DNA from: Alphaproteobacteria bacterium
GTDB lineage: Bacteria; Pseudomonadota; Alphaproteobacteria; Rickettsiales; RI-342
Direction of reading: 5' to 3'
Assembly (NCBI GenBank): GCA_020851915.1
Contig: JADZBT010000150.1
Coordinates: 1-6,912 of the forward strand
Length of the DNA stretch: 6,912 bases
Below are positions 1-6,172 of this stretch, one piece after another (position 1 is the first letter of the stretch; every line of letters begins with the position of its first letter). Under the pieces are notes generated by a model that did no database searches, was not told where the DNA came from, and was given only the letters and a program-made list of their open reading frames with translations. Made by a program: the position numbers and the translations under genes.

Positions 1-584
1 CCAATCAGCTCTTGAGAGCAGCAAATACCCCTGTGTCGCGTGTGGTGGAATCCATCCTGAAATGCATGTACGACCCCGCGCTTACGCCTGAGAAGAGCGA
101 AGCGGAGGTGGAACGTGTCGGCAACCGTGAGATACGGCATCTGGAAAGTTACCTGAAGGGGCTGGAGATGACGGCCAATATCGGGCCGCTCATGGGCCTG
201 CTGGGCACGGTATCCGGCATGATCCACGCCTTCGCACAGTTGGAGGCAGGCGGCGCGCAGGTGGATCCCGCGATCCTGGCGGGCGGTCTCTGGGAGGCGT
301 TGCTGACCACGGTGGCGGGGCTCGCGGTGGCCATACCGGCACTGGCGGCGTTCTATGCCATCGATTCCACGGTGGAGCGCATCCGCGCGGCGATGAAGGA
401 TGCCAGCATCCGTGTGCTCGCGCTTGAGGATTATATGCATTATGAGGAACAGAAGGGGAACGTGCATCCATACCCAGCGCCGCAGCAACAGGAAACGCAC
501 TACGCCCAGCAGCAACATCCGCAGCAGTACGCACATGAGGCGTCCGGTGGCCCGTTCTACGCACGTGCTGGCTTTGGAGGGTAG
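1..584 (+). CDS. exbB: ExbB/TolQ/MotA-family proton channel subunit (5' end missing)
   Basis: Inner-membrane channel subunit that, with ExbD, uses the proton-motive force to energise TonB. The reading frame is open to the left edge, so the TTG at position 12 is not a credible start. The gene begins upstream, and the first transmembrane segment is probably outside the window. About 193 residues are visible. A hydrophobic segment at visible residues 57-80 contains GPLMGLLGTVSGM, and another at about 92-120 contains LLTTVAGLAVAIPAL. These match the last two helices of the family, and T69 and T103 fall at the conserved pore threonines. After the last helix the protein ends in a tail of about 45 residues rich in Gln, His, Tyr and Pro, which is longer and more low-complexity than usual. 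The neighbours (two exbD-like genes and tonB) favour ExbB over TolQ or MotA. The family call is firm; the ExbB name rests on context. Confidence 0.9.
   Translation, partial: NQLLRAANTPVSRVVESILKCMYDPALTPEKSEAEVERVGNREIRHLESYLKGLEMTANIGPLMGLLGTVSGMIHAFAQLEAGGAQVDPAILAGGLWEALLTTVAGLAVAIPALAAFYAIDSTVERIRAAMKDASIRVLALEDYMHYEEQKGNVHPYPAPQQQETHYAQQQHPQQYAHEASGGPFYARAGFGG
576..580 (+). promoter_or_regulatory. Ribosome binding site for the first exbD
   Basis: GGAGG lies six bases before the ATG at 587 and just ahead of the exbB stop codon. It is a strong Shine-Dalgarno match that supports the 587 start and coupled translation of the two genes. Confidence 0.75.
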
Positions 585-586
585 GG

Positions 587-988
587 ATGGAATTCCAGCG
601 CACCACCTCGCATGTGCGCGCCATCAGCTTTACGCCACTGATCGACGTGGTGTTCCTGCTGGTGGTATTCTTCATGCTTACCACCGGCTATTCAAAAACG
701 GAATCGCTTGAACTGGCATTGCCCAGCGAAGGAGCACCGCAGGTGGTGTCCGGCGTGGCGCCCATGGTGGTGGTCGTGACCGATGACGGCAGGGTGTTCC
801 TCGGCAAAGAGCAGGTGTCGGCGGCCAATCTGTCGGAGCGCATCGCCCCGGAATTGCAGGATGATCCAGGCAAGAAGATCATGCTGATAAGCACCAATAA
901 TACCACGCTGCAACAGATGGTGTCGGTCATGGATCGTATCTACGATGCCGGAGGGCATAACATCGCCATCAGCTACTGGAAATACTGA
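587..988 (+). CDS. exbD: ExbD/TolR-family biopolymer transport protein, Asp-containing copy
   Basis: Single-pass inner-membrane protein that sits in the ExbB pore and couples proton flow to TonB. The 133-residue length is normal for ExbD. A short cytoplasmic N-terminus leads into a single membrane segment at about residues 15-35, with the signature FTPLIDVVFLLVVFFM. D20 is the membrane aspartate known in ExbD and TolR to be needed for proton transfer. The rest, from about residue 40, is the periplasmic domain, with alternating beta and alpha patterns (VMDRIYDAG near the end). The ATG at 587 follows a strong GGAGG and comes two bases after the exbB stop. The TGA is followed immediately by a second exbD-like gene. 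It could be called TolR by sequence alone, but the TonB-type gene downstream favours ExbD. Confidence 0.93.
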   Translation: MEFQRTTSHVRAISFTPLIDVVFLLVVFFMLTTGYSKTESLELALPSEGAPQVVSGVAPMVVVVTDDGRVFLGKEQVSAANLSERIAPELQDDPGKKIMLISTNNTTLQQMVSVMDRIYDAGGHNIAISYWKY

Positions 989-989
989 C

Positions 990-1397
990 ATGCAGTTCGC
1001 CCGTACCCATCGCCGGCGCAATAAAGAGGTCAGTCTACTGCTGCTGATCAATGTGGTGTTCCTTTTGCTATTCTTCTTCATGGTCGCGGGTACGATCCAG
1101 AAGATGGAACTCATCCCGATGGAATATCCCGAAGCAGCGAACGGCAAGCCTCTCGCCGAGGGGCCGGTCGTTATCGTGCTGGGGTCGCATGACGAACTGG
1201 TGGTGAATGACGAGTTGATCATGCCGGAGGCGCTTGCGCCTACGCTGACGCCTCTGCTGGCGGAGAATCCCGAGCGGGTGATCACCATCCGCGCCGATGC
1301 GCGCGTGCCCGCCCGCAAAGTCATCGATATGATGGAACGGCTTAAGCAGTCGGGGGGCATCAACCTCTCGCTGGTGACGCAATCGAAAAAAGAGTGA
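990..1397 (+). CDS. Second ExbD/TolR-family protein, with Asn at the proton-carrier Asp position
   Basis: A second ExbD-like subunit of 135 residues, predicted to be anchored in the inner membrane with a periplasmic domain. A basic N-terminus (RTHRRRNKE) precedes one membrane segment at about residues 14-34 containing LLLINVVFLLLFFFM. It aligns without gaps to LIDVVFLLVVFFM of the preceding protein. In the alignment N21 (codon AAT at 1050-1052) replaces the essential Asp, so this copy should not carry protons by the usual route. The periplasmic part keeps the family pattern, including ITIRADARVPARKVIDMMERL, which argues against decay. I chose the ATG at 990, one base after the previous TGA. 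An in-frame ATG at 945 would add 15 residues of unrelated sequence and overlap exbD. The ribosome site before 990 (GGAAA at 978-982) is weak, so translational coupling is likely. It probably pairs with the first ExbD. Confidence 0.88.
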   Translation: MQFARTHRRRNKEVSLLLLINVVFLLLFFFMVAGTIQKMELIPMEYPEAANGKPLAEGPVVIVLGSHDELVVNDELIMPEALAPTLTPLLAENPERVITIRADARVPARKVIDMMERLKQSGGINLSLVTQSKKE

Positions 1398-1399
1398 GG
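1396..1399 (+). promoter_or_regulatory. Ribosome binding site for tonB
   Basis: GAGG overlaps the stop codon of the second exbD-like gene and ends eight bases before the ATG at 1408. It serves that ATG or the adjacent ATG at 1411 about equally well. Confidence 0.55.
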
Positions 1400-1407
1400 C
1401 AATCCGC

Positions 1408-2313
1408 ATGATGGCGACGCTTTCCTCGATCCAGCTTCCCGGCCCACGGCACTTCGTGATCGCTATGGCCGTCGCTTTCGCCGCGCATGTGCTGGCGTTC
1501 CTGCTATGGGCAGCGTTGTACGTTCCCGCGCCGCCGCCGGTCGAGGTCAAGACCATCCATATCCGCCTTGGTGCGGGAGGCGAACTTAATCTATCCGGCC
1601 AGAAAAAACAGGATAGCGCGCCGCGCGCGCATGCCGAGCCGATCGCCGTGCCTGCGGCGCAGAAAGCGCCGGAACCCGTGATGGCGCAGGAGGCAGCGGG
1701 CGGGGCCGTGATGCCGGACAGTGGCAACGTGGTGACGGCCCCTGCCGCGATGGGAAAACCGGAAGCGAGCAAATCGGCGGTCGCGGTTCCTGCCGCGAAA
1801 CCGGATCTGCCTAAGGCACAGAAAAAACCGGAGAAGAAGGTGAAATCGGATAGCCCGTGGGAGATCGTGCGTTCCGAGCAGCCAGTTACGGAGAAGAAGG
1901 TGAAGTTGAATGCGGGCGCGAATGTAGCGGCCACAACCACTCGCTATACCCGCGAATCGGCGGCAGGCGGCGGAACTGGCGCAGGTTCGCCGTTTGGGAA
2001 CAGCGCGGAGGCCGCGCAGGTGGTTGCACGTTACGAGCAGCAGATCGCGCTCTGGATCGAAGACCACAAGCGGTATCCGGAAGATGCAAAGGCGGCCGGG
2101 ATGGAGGGCAATGCCGTAGCGCGCATCCGCATCAACGCCAATGGCAAGATACTCAAATACGCGCTGGAAGTGGAAACCGGTTCTCCTGTGCTCAACCGCG
2201 CGGTCATCGACATGATCCGTCGTTCGGATCCCGTTCCGCCCGTGCCGGATAATTATCCCGGTGCATCCGACCTGTTGGAATTTCTGGTGCCAATCAGCTT
2301 CAAGCTTAATTAA
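1408..2313 (+). CDS. tonB: TonB-family energy transducer
   Basis: Periplasm-spanning protein that carries energy from ExbB/ExbD to outer-membrane TonB-dependent transporters. Its 301 residues show the classic plan. A membrane anchor at about residues 16-38 contains H27, matching the conserved anchor histidine of TonB (E. coli H20), with Ala rather than Ser four residues before it. A long Ala/Lys/Pro linker covers about 40-200, with KKPEKKVK and EKKVK patches. A C-terminal domain at about 205-301 has the YP motif (Y223-P224) and the pattern GMEGNAVARIRINANGKIL typical of TonB C-terminal domains. The linker is richer in Ala and Lys, and poorer in Pro-Glu/Pro-Lys repeats, than E. coli TonB. Two ATGs in a row (1408, 1411) make the exact start uncertain by one codon. 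TolA is the main alternative, but the YP-type C-terminal domain favours TonB. The gene ends in a one-base overlap (TAATG) with the next. Confidence 0.9.
   Translation: MMATLSSIQLPGPRHFVIAMAVAFAAHVLAFLLWAALYVPAPPPVEVKTIHIRLGAGGELNLSGQKKQDSAPRAHAEPIAVPAAQKAPEPVMAQEAAGGAVMPDSGNVVTAPAAMGKPEASKSAVAVPAAKPDLPKAQKKPEKKVKSDSPWEIVRSEQPVTEKKVKLNAGANVAATTTRYTRESAAGGGTGAGSPFGNSAEAAQVVARYEQQIALWIEDHKRYPEDAKAAGMEGNAVARIRINANGKILKYALEVETGSPVLNRAVIDMIRRSDPVPPVPDNYPGASDLLEFLVPISFKLN
1829..1904 (+). repeat. Pair of 16-base direct repeats inside the TonB linker
   Basis: CGGAGAAGAAGGTGAA occurs at 1829-1844 and again at 1889-1904, exactly 60 bases apart and in the same frame. Each copy encodes EKKVK (residues 142-146 and 162-166). 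The intervening sequence shows no further obvious duplication, so this may be a remnant of a 20-codon duplication or simple Lys-rich linker convergence. Confidence 0.5.
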
Positions 2314-3278
2314 TGCTTTTCCGCATCGCGTTATTGGCCATGATGGCCATTCTCTCATTCCCCGCTATGCCGCATGCGGATCCGGTGGAAGTGTCGTCGG
2401 AGCTATTGCCGCTCAATCCCGCCAAACCTGCTGAGAAAGCCATCGGTGCGTTGGAGTATATGGGCGGGATGGAGCTTATCTCGCATGATCGCCGTTTCGG
2501 AGGGCTATCGGGTCTTTCCGTGTCGCCGGACGGTGTGTATCTCACCGCCATTTCCGACCGGGGATATATGTTCTCGGCATCGCTGCGCTATAGCGTTACC
2601 GGCGCGCTGACTGGCATCGGCCAGACCATCATCTCGGATCTGCTCGATTTCAAGGGTGCGCCACTGAAGCCCGGCTGGCGCGACGCCGAATCGATCACGC
2701 AGGATGAGGATGGCACGTTCCTTATCAGTTTCGAGCGCAATCATCGCATCTGGCGCTACGTGGCGCAGGAAGAGGGCGATAACTGGGAGCCGGTCGGCAT
2801 GCTGCGTTCCACACTGTTCGATGCACTCACCTTCAATACCGGAATCGAGGCATTCACCATGGCGGATGCTGATACGCTGCTGGCTATTTCGGAAGAAGGG
2901 AAGGCGTGGTTGATCAACGATGTGGATGGTCGCACGCAGATCGTGCGCTTCCCAAAGCTGGGTGAGGGATACCATCCCACGGATATAGCGCGCCTGCCGG
3001 ACGGGAGTTTCCTACTGCTGGCGCGGCAATATTATCCTTTACGCAGTGGCGCGTCGGCGCGGTTGCTGCGTATGGCGCTGAGCAAAGCGCCCGACGGCGT
3101 GTGGACGCTTACCAAAGAGCGCATCGCCGAGCTGGTCCCGCCCGTCAGCGTGGATAATATGGAGGGCATTTCGGTGCGGCAGGATAAGGCGGGTAACACG
3201 CTGATATATCTTATCTCCGACGATAATTATCGCCTGTGGCAGCGCACCCTGCTGACGATGTTCCGTTACAGGCCATAA
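2313..3278 (+). CDS. Secreted esterase-like/phytase-like propeller family protein
   Basis: Member of the family annotated as 'esterase-like activity of phytase' (Pfam Phytase-like), a group without a well-established substrate. The 321 residues start with a signal peptide: MLFRIALLAMMAILSF followed by a probable cleavage near A22 (PHA-D), so the protein should be periplasmic or exported. Family marks are GGLSGLSVSPDG (63-74), SDRG (81-84), DAESI (124-128), SFERNHRIWRY (139-149), NTGIEAF (175-181), DNMEGISV (281-288) and SDDNY (302-306). The repeated 'PDG...LL' blocks suggest a beta-propeller. The ATG at 2313 shares a base with the tonB stop, so translation is probably coupled and the protein may work with the TonB system. 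Substrate and catalytic activity cannot be read from the sequence; phytase activity should not be assumed. It is the last gene before a 64-base gap. Confidence 0.82.
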   Translation: MLFRIALLAMMAILSFPAMPHADPVEVSSELLPLNPAKPAEKAIGALEYMGGMELISHDRRFGGLSGLSVSPDGVYLTAISDRGYMFSASLRYSVTGALTGIGQTIISDLLDFKGAPLKPGWRDAESITQDEDGTFLISFERNHRIWRYVAQEEGDNWEPVGMLRSTLFDALTFNTGIEAFTMADADTLLAISEEGKAWLINDVDGRTQIVRFPKLGEGYHPTDIARLPDGSFLLLARQYYPLRSGASARLLRMALSKAPDGVWTLTKERIAELVPPVSVDNMEGISVRQDKAGNTLIYLISDDNYRLWQRTLLTMFRYRP

Positions 3279-3342
3279 ATCCTTGCCAAACCAGCCCCCC
3301 CTTGCTAGACAGGGGCGCATCGTAACAAATGGCGGATGGAAC
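3279..3342 (+). promoter_or_regulatory. Gap between the TonB operon and the rml operon; weak promoter candidate
   Basis: This is the only sizeable intergenic space in the window. TTGCTA at 3302-3307 is followed after 17 bases by ACAAAT at 3325-3330, a poor but correctly spaced sigma70-like pair that could start the rml transcript just upstream of the ATG at 3343. A C-run and AGGGG (3298-3302 with 3311-3315) could form a five-base-pair hairpin, but no T-run follows, so it is not a recognisable terminator. The rml genes may therefore be read from this site, from the upstream operon, or both. Confidence 0.3.
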
Positions 3343-4377
3343 ATGCCTTCACCCAAGAATTTTCTGATCACCGGCGGTGCCGGATTCATCGGCAGCGCCT
3401 TCGTGGCGCAGGCGGTCGCGCGCGGCGACAAGGTAGTGGTGCTGGATGCCTTCACCTATGCCGGACACCGCGAGAATCTGGCGGATGTCGAGGGAAAATA
3501 CACGCTGGTCGAGGGGAACATCTGCGACGGGCCGCTGGTGTTGCGTCTGCTGAAGGAGCACGCCATCGACGCGGTGGTGAATTTCGCCGCCGAATCGCAC
3601 GTCGATAATTCCATCGCAAGCCCTGCGGCGTTCATCGATACCAATATCCGTGGCGTCTACACCATGCTGGAAGCGGCGCGCGGCTACTGGAACAGCCTGT
3701 CGGGCACGGCGAAATGGGATTTCCGTTTCTTGCAGATCTCTACGGATGAAGTGTTCGGCTCGCTGGGCAAGACCGGGAAATTCTCGGAACAGACCCCGAT
3801 GCATCCCAACTCGCCCTATTCCGCGTCGAAGGCGGCGGGGGATCATCTGGCGGGCGCGTGGTTCCATACCTACGGGCTGCCTGCCATCGTCACCAACTGC
3901 ACCAATAAGTACGGGCCACGCCAGTTTCCGGAAAAACTCATCCCGCACATGATCACCAGCGCACTCGCCGGAAAGCCGCTGCCCATCTATGGCGATGGCC
4001 AGAATGTCCGTGACTGGATCCATGTGGAGGATCATTGCCGTGGTGTATATCTCGCGCTCACCAAGGGAAAGCCCGGCGAGGTCTATTGCTTCGGAGGTGA
4101 TGCCGAGAAGAGCAATATCGATGTGGTGGACACGCTATGCGCGATACTCGACGAGCTGAAACCCCGCGCCGACGGCAAGAGCTACAAGGAGCAGAAGGCG
4201 TTCGTTCCCGATCGCCCCGGCCATGATCGTCGCTACGCCATCGATGACCGCAAGGCAGTGACGAAGCTGGGCTTTACACGCGAATACACGTTCGAGAATG
4301 GCATCCGCGATACGGTGGAGTGGTATCTGGCGCATGAGGAATGGCGCAAGACGGTCACCAGTAAAAAAGCAGCGTAA
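3343..4377 (+). CDS. rmlB: dTDP-glucose 4,6-dehydratase
   Basis: Cytoplasmic NAD-dependent enzyme that converts dTDP-glucose to dTDP-4-keto-6-deoxyglucose, the second step to dTDP-L-rhamnose. It is an extended short-chain dehydrogenase of 344 residues, the normal length. The dinucleotide motif GGAGFIG is at 11-17, the catalytic pair in STDEVFG is D135-E136, and the YxxxK motif has Y159 and K163. NKYGPRQFPEKLIP (188-201) and NVRDWIHVEDH (221-231) are typical of the sugar-nucleotide pocket, although RmlB more often has Asn-Asn-Tyr and Leu-Tyr-Val-Glu-Asp at those places. I chose the ATG at 3343 because it puts the Rossmann motif at the usual distance from the start. A TTG at 3283 would add 20 unconserved residues. 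It is first in a rmlB-rmlA-rmlD-rmlC block, and its stop overlaps the rmlA ribosome site. Confidence 0.96.
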   Translation: MPSPKNFLITGGAGFIGSAFVAQAVARGDKVVVLDAFTYAGHRENLADVEGKYTLVEGNICDGPLVLRLLKEHAIDAVVNFAAESHVDNSIASPAAFIDTNIRGVYTMLEAARGYWNSLSGTAKWDFRFLQISTDEVFGSLGKTGKFSEQTPMHPNSPYSASKAAGDHLAGAWFHTYGLPAIVTNCTNKYGPRQFPEKLIPHMITSALAGKPLPIYGDGQNVRDWIHVEDHCRGVYLALTKGKPGEVYCFGGDAEKSNIDVVDTLCAILDELKPRADGKSYKEQKAFVPDRPGHDRRYAIDDRKAVTKLGFTREYTFENGIRDTVEWYLAHEEWRKTVTSKKAA

Positions 4378-4381
4378 GGAG
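4376..4381 (+). promoter_or_regulatory. Ribosome binding site for rmlA
   Basis: AAGGAG overlaps the rmlB stop codon (TAA at 4375-4377) and ends five bases before the ATG at 4387. This strong match makes the rmlA start secure. Confidence 0.75.
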
Positions 4382-4386
4382 CATTC

Positions 4387-5280
4387 ATGAAGGGCATCGT
4401 ACTCGCAGGCGGCGCAGGGACACGGCTCGCGCCCATGACGCGCTCCATCAGCAAACAGATCATCCCGGTCTATGACAAGCCGATGATCTATTATCCGGTG
4501 TCGGTGATGATGCGCGCCGGTATCCGCGAGATACTCATCATTTCCACCCCCCGCGACCTACCCGTCATCGAAAGCCTGCTGGGTAAGGGCGAGGAATACG
4601 GCGTGCGATTCTCCTACGAGGAGCAGGCGAAACCGGAAGGTATCGCGCAGTCCTTCATCATCGCCGAGAAATTCCTGAACGGCAGCCCGGCGGGGCTCAT
4701 TCTGGGCGATAATATCTTCCATGTGCATAATCTGGAAAAACGCTTGGAGAACGCGGTGAATCTGAAAAGGGGCGCGACGGTGTTCGCCTTCCATGTGCGC
4801 GATCCGCAGCGTTACGGCGTGGTGGAGTTTGATAAATCAGGCAAGGCCATCAGCATCGTGGAGAAACCCAAGCAGCCTAAATCCAACTGGGCGGTGACGG
4901 GGTTGTATTTCTATGATGGCGGCGTGGTGGATTATGCCAAATCGCTGAAGCCTTCGGCGCGTGGCGAGTTGGAAATCACCGATCTCAACAATATCTATCT
5001 CCAGCGCGGCGATCTTCAGGTGGAACGTTTCGGGCGCGGCTCGGCGTGGCTCGACACGGGAACGCCGGATTCGCTGCTGGCGGCGGCGATGTTCGTGCAG
5101 ACCATCGAGGAACGCCAGGGGCTGAAGGTGGGGTGCATTGAGGAAGTCGCGTTCCGCAACGGCTTTATCTCCGAAGAAAAATTCAGGGAGCATGCCGACC
5201 GTTACAAGAACGAATACGGCGATTACCTGCGCTACGTGCTGGCGGCCATCAAGGCGGGCGATGTGTTCGATGCCTATTGA
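4387..5280 (+). CDS. rmlA: Glucose-1-phosphate thymidylyltransferase
   Basis: Joins glucose-1-phosphate and dTTP to give dTDP-glucose and pyrophosphate, the entry step of the rhamnose pathway, in the cytoplasm. Its 297 residues match the family length. The nucleotide-binding loop GGAGTRLAPMT is at 8-18, with R13 and K23 (in SKQIIPVYDKPMIYYP) at the usual catalytic positions. The metal-binding aspartates are D108 in LILGDNIF and D223 in WLDTGT. VEKPKQPKSNWAVTGLYFYD (158-177) and ELEITDLNNIYL (194-205) are family signatures of the sugar site. The start is fixed by AAGGAG. The family is commonly feedback-inhibited by dTDP-rhamnose, but nothing here tests that. The last 11 bases overlap rmlD. Confidence 0.96.
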   Translation: MKGIVLAGGAGTRLAPMTRSISKQIIPVYDKPMIYYPVSVMMRAGIREILIISTPRDLPVIESLLGKGEEYGVRFSYEEQAKPEGIAQSFIIAEKFLNGSPAGLILGDNIFHVHNLEKRLENAVNLKRGATVFAFHVRDPQRYGVVEFDKSGKAISIVEKPKQPKSNWAVTGLYFYDGGVVDYAKSLKPSARGELEITDLNNIYLQRGDLQVERFGRGSAWLDTGTPDSLLAAAMFVQTIEERQGLKVGCIEEVAFRNGFISEEKFREHADRYKNEYGDYLRYVLAAIKAGDVFDAY

Positions 5281-6172
5281 TCCCGTCCTCGTTACCGGCA
5301 TCACCGGGCAGGTGGGCGGCGCGCTGGTCGCGGGGCTCTATGAGCGGGTGGTCGGTGTTGGCCGCGAGGAACTGAACCTCTCCGATCCCCAAAACATCTA
5401 TAAGACGCTGGAGAGCATCCGCCCTGCGGCCATCATCAACCCGGCGGCCTATACGCTGGTGGATAAGGCGGAGGAAGAGGAAATGCTCGCCACCGCCATC
5501 AACGCCGATGCGCCGGCGGAGATGGCGCGCTATTGCCGCGATGCGGGGATCCCCTTTGTGCATTATTCGACGGATTATGTGTTCGACGGCCATGGCGAGA
5601 GGCCGTGGAAAGAGGAGGATGCGACCGGGCCGCTGGGGGCGTATGGGCGCAGCAAGCTCGCGGGGGAGCAGAAGATCGCGGCCATCGGCGGAAAATACCT
5701 GATTTTCCGCACCTCTTGGGTCTATGACGCGACGGGCAAGAATTTCGTGAACACCATGCTGCGCTTTGGCGCGGAACGCGAGCAGATGCGCGTGGTGAGT
5801 GACCAGTTCGGCGCACCGACCTATGCGCCGCATCTGGCGACGGCGACGGTGGAGGCGTTGGAAAACGCGGTGGCAATGCCGGCGTTCCCGTCCGGTATCT
5901 ATCACCTGTGCAACGGCGGCGTGACCAACTGGCACGCATTCGCGGAAGCTATTTTCGCGGAAGCGCGGGTGCATGGCGTGGCGCTGAAGGTTAGCGCGGT
6001 GGAGGCCATCCCGAGTTCGGCCTATCCCACGCCTGCGAAGCGGCCCACGAATTCGCGGTTGAATATGGATAAGCTCCGTACTGTACTTGGCATTACCATG
6101 CCGGACTGGACGGAAGGGCTGAAGGAATGCATGGAGGAGAAATACGGTGAAAGTCATCGACTGTCCGCTTGA
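5270..6172 (+). CDS. rmlD: dTDP-4-dehydrorhamnose reductase
   Basis: NADPH/NADH-dependent reductase that makes dTDP-L-rhamnose from dTDP-4-keto-L-rhamnose, the last pathway step. The 300-residue product is a normal RmlD: TGITGQVG (9-16) is the dinucleotide motif, STDYVFDG starts at S100 with T101 in the active site, YGRSK holds Y125 and K129 of the YxxxK pair, and RPTNSRL (259-265 region) is the usual C-terminal signature. I chose the ATG at 5270, which gives a short lead before the Rossmann motif. An in-frame ATG at 5261 adds only three residues and is better spaced from AAGG at 5251-5254, so it is a real alternative. More upstream starts would translate rmlA in the wrong frame. It overlaps rmlA by 11 bases and rmlC by 26. 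Confidence 0.94.
   Translation: MPIDPVLVTGITGQVGGALVAGLYERVVGVGREELNLSDPQNIYKTLESIRPAAIINPAAYTLVDKAEEEEMLATAINADAPAEMARYCRDAGIPFVHYSTDYVFDGHGERPWKEEDATGPLGAYGRSKLAGEQKIAAIGGKYLIFRTSWVYDATGKNFVNTMLRFGAEREQMRVVSDQFGAPTYAPHLATATVEALENAVAMPAFPSGIYHLCNGGVTNWHAFAEAIFAEARVHGVALKVSAVEAIPSSAYPTPAKRPTNSRLNMDKLRTVLGITMPDWTEGLKECMEEKYGESHRLSA
6133..6137 (+). promoter_or_regulatory. Ribosome binding site that decides the GTG start of rmlC
   Basis: GGAGG within the 3' end of rmlD ends nine bases before the GTG at 6147. The spacing, together with the conserved RmlC N-terminus that follows, supports GTG as the true start. Confidence 0.7.

Noticed and set aside
945..989. Earlier ATG start for the second exbD-like gene
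   Set aside because: It would add 15 residues unlike any ExbD N-terminus and overlap the first exbD; the ATG at 990 gives the normal basic N-terminus next to the membrane segment.
1048..1056. Second exbD-like gene as a decaying pseudogene because of the lost Asp
   Set aside because: Frame, length, membrane segment and periplasmic domain are intact and the gene sits tightly in the operon, so a specialised paralogue is more likely.
692..1447. Long reverse-strand open frame of 251 codons opposite the exbD genes
   Set aside because: It lies opposite two clear ExbD-type genes, has no recognisable domain, and its Ser/Arg-rich composition is typical of the antisense of GC-rich genes.
1068..1940. 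Reverse-strand open frame of 290 codons opposite exbD and tonB
   Set aside because: It is opposite confirmed coding sequence and shows no family motif or ribosome site that I could find.
2302..2318. Imperfect palindrome AAGC-TTAATTAA-T-GCTT at the tonB/phytase-like junction as an operator
   Set aside because: It spans the last codons, the stop and the next start; the symmetry is short and explained by coding and stop/start constraints.
3298..3315. CCCCT/AGGGG hairpin as a terminator for the TonB operon
   Set aside because: Only five base pairs with an eight-base loop, and CGCATCG follows rather than a T-run.
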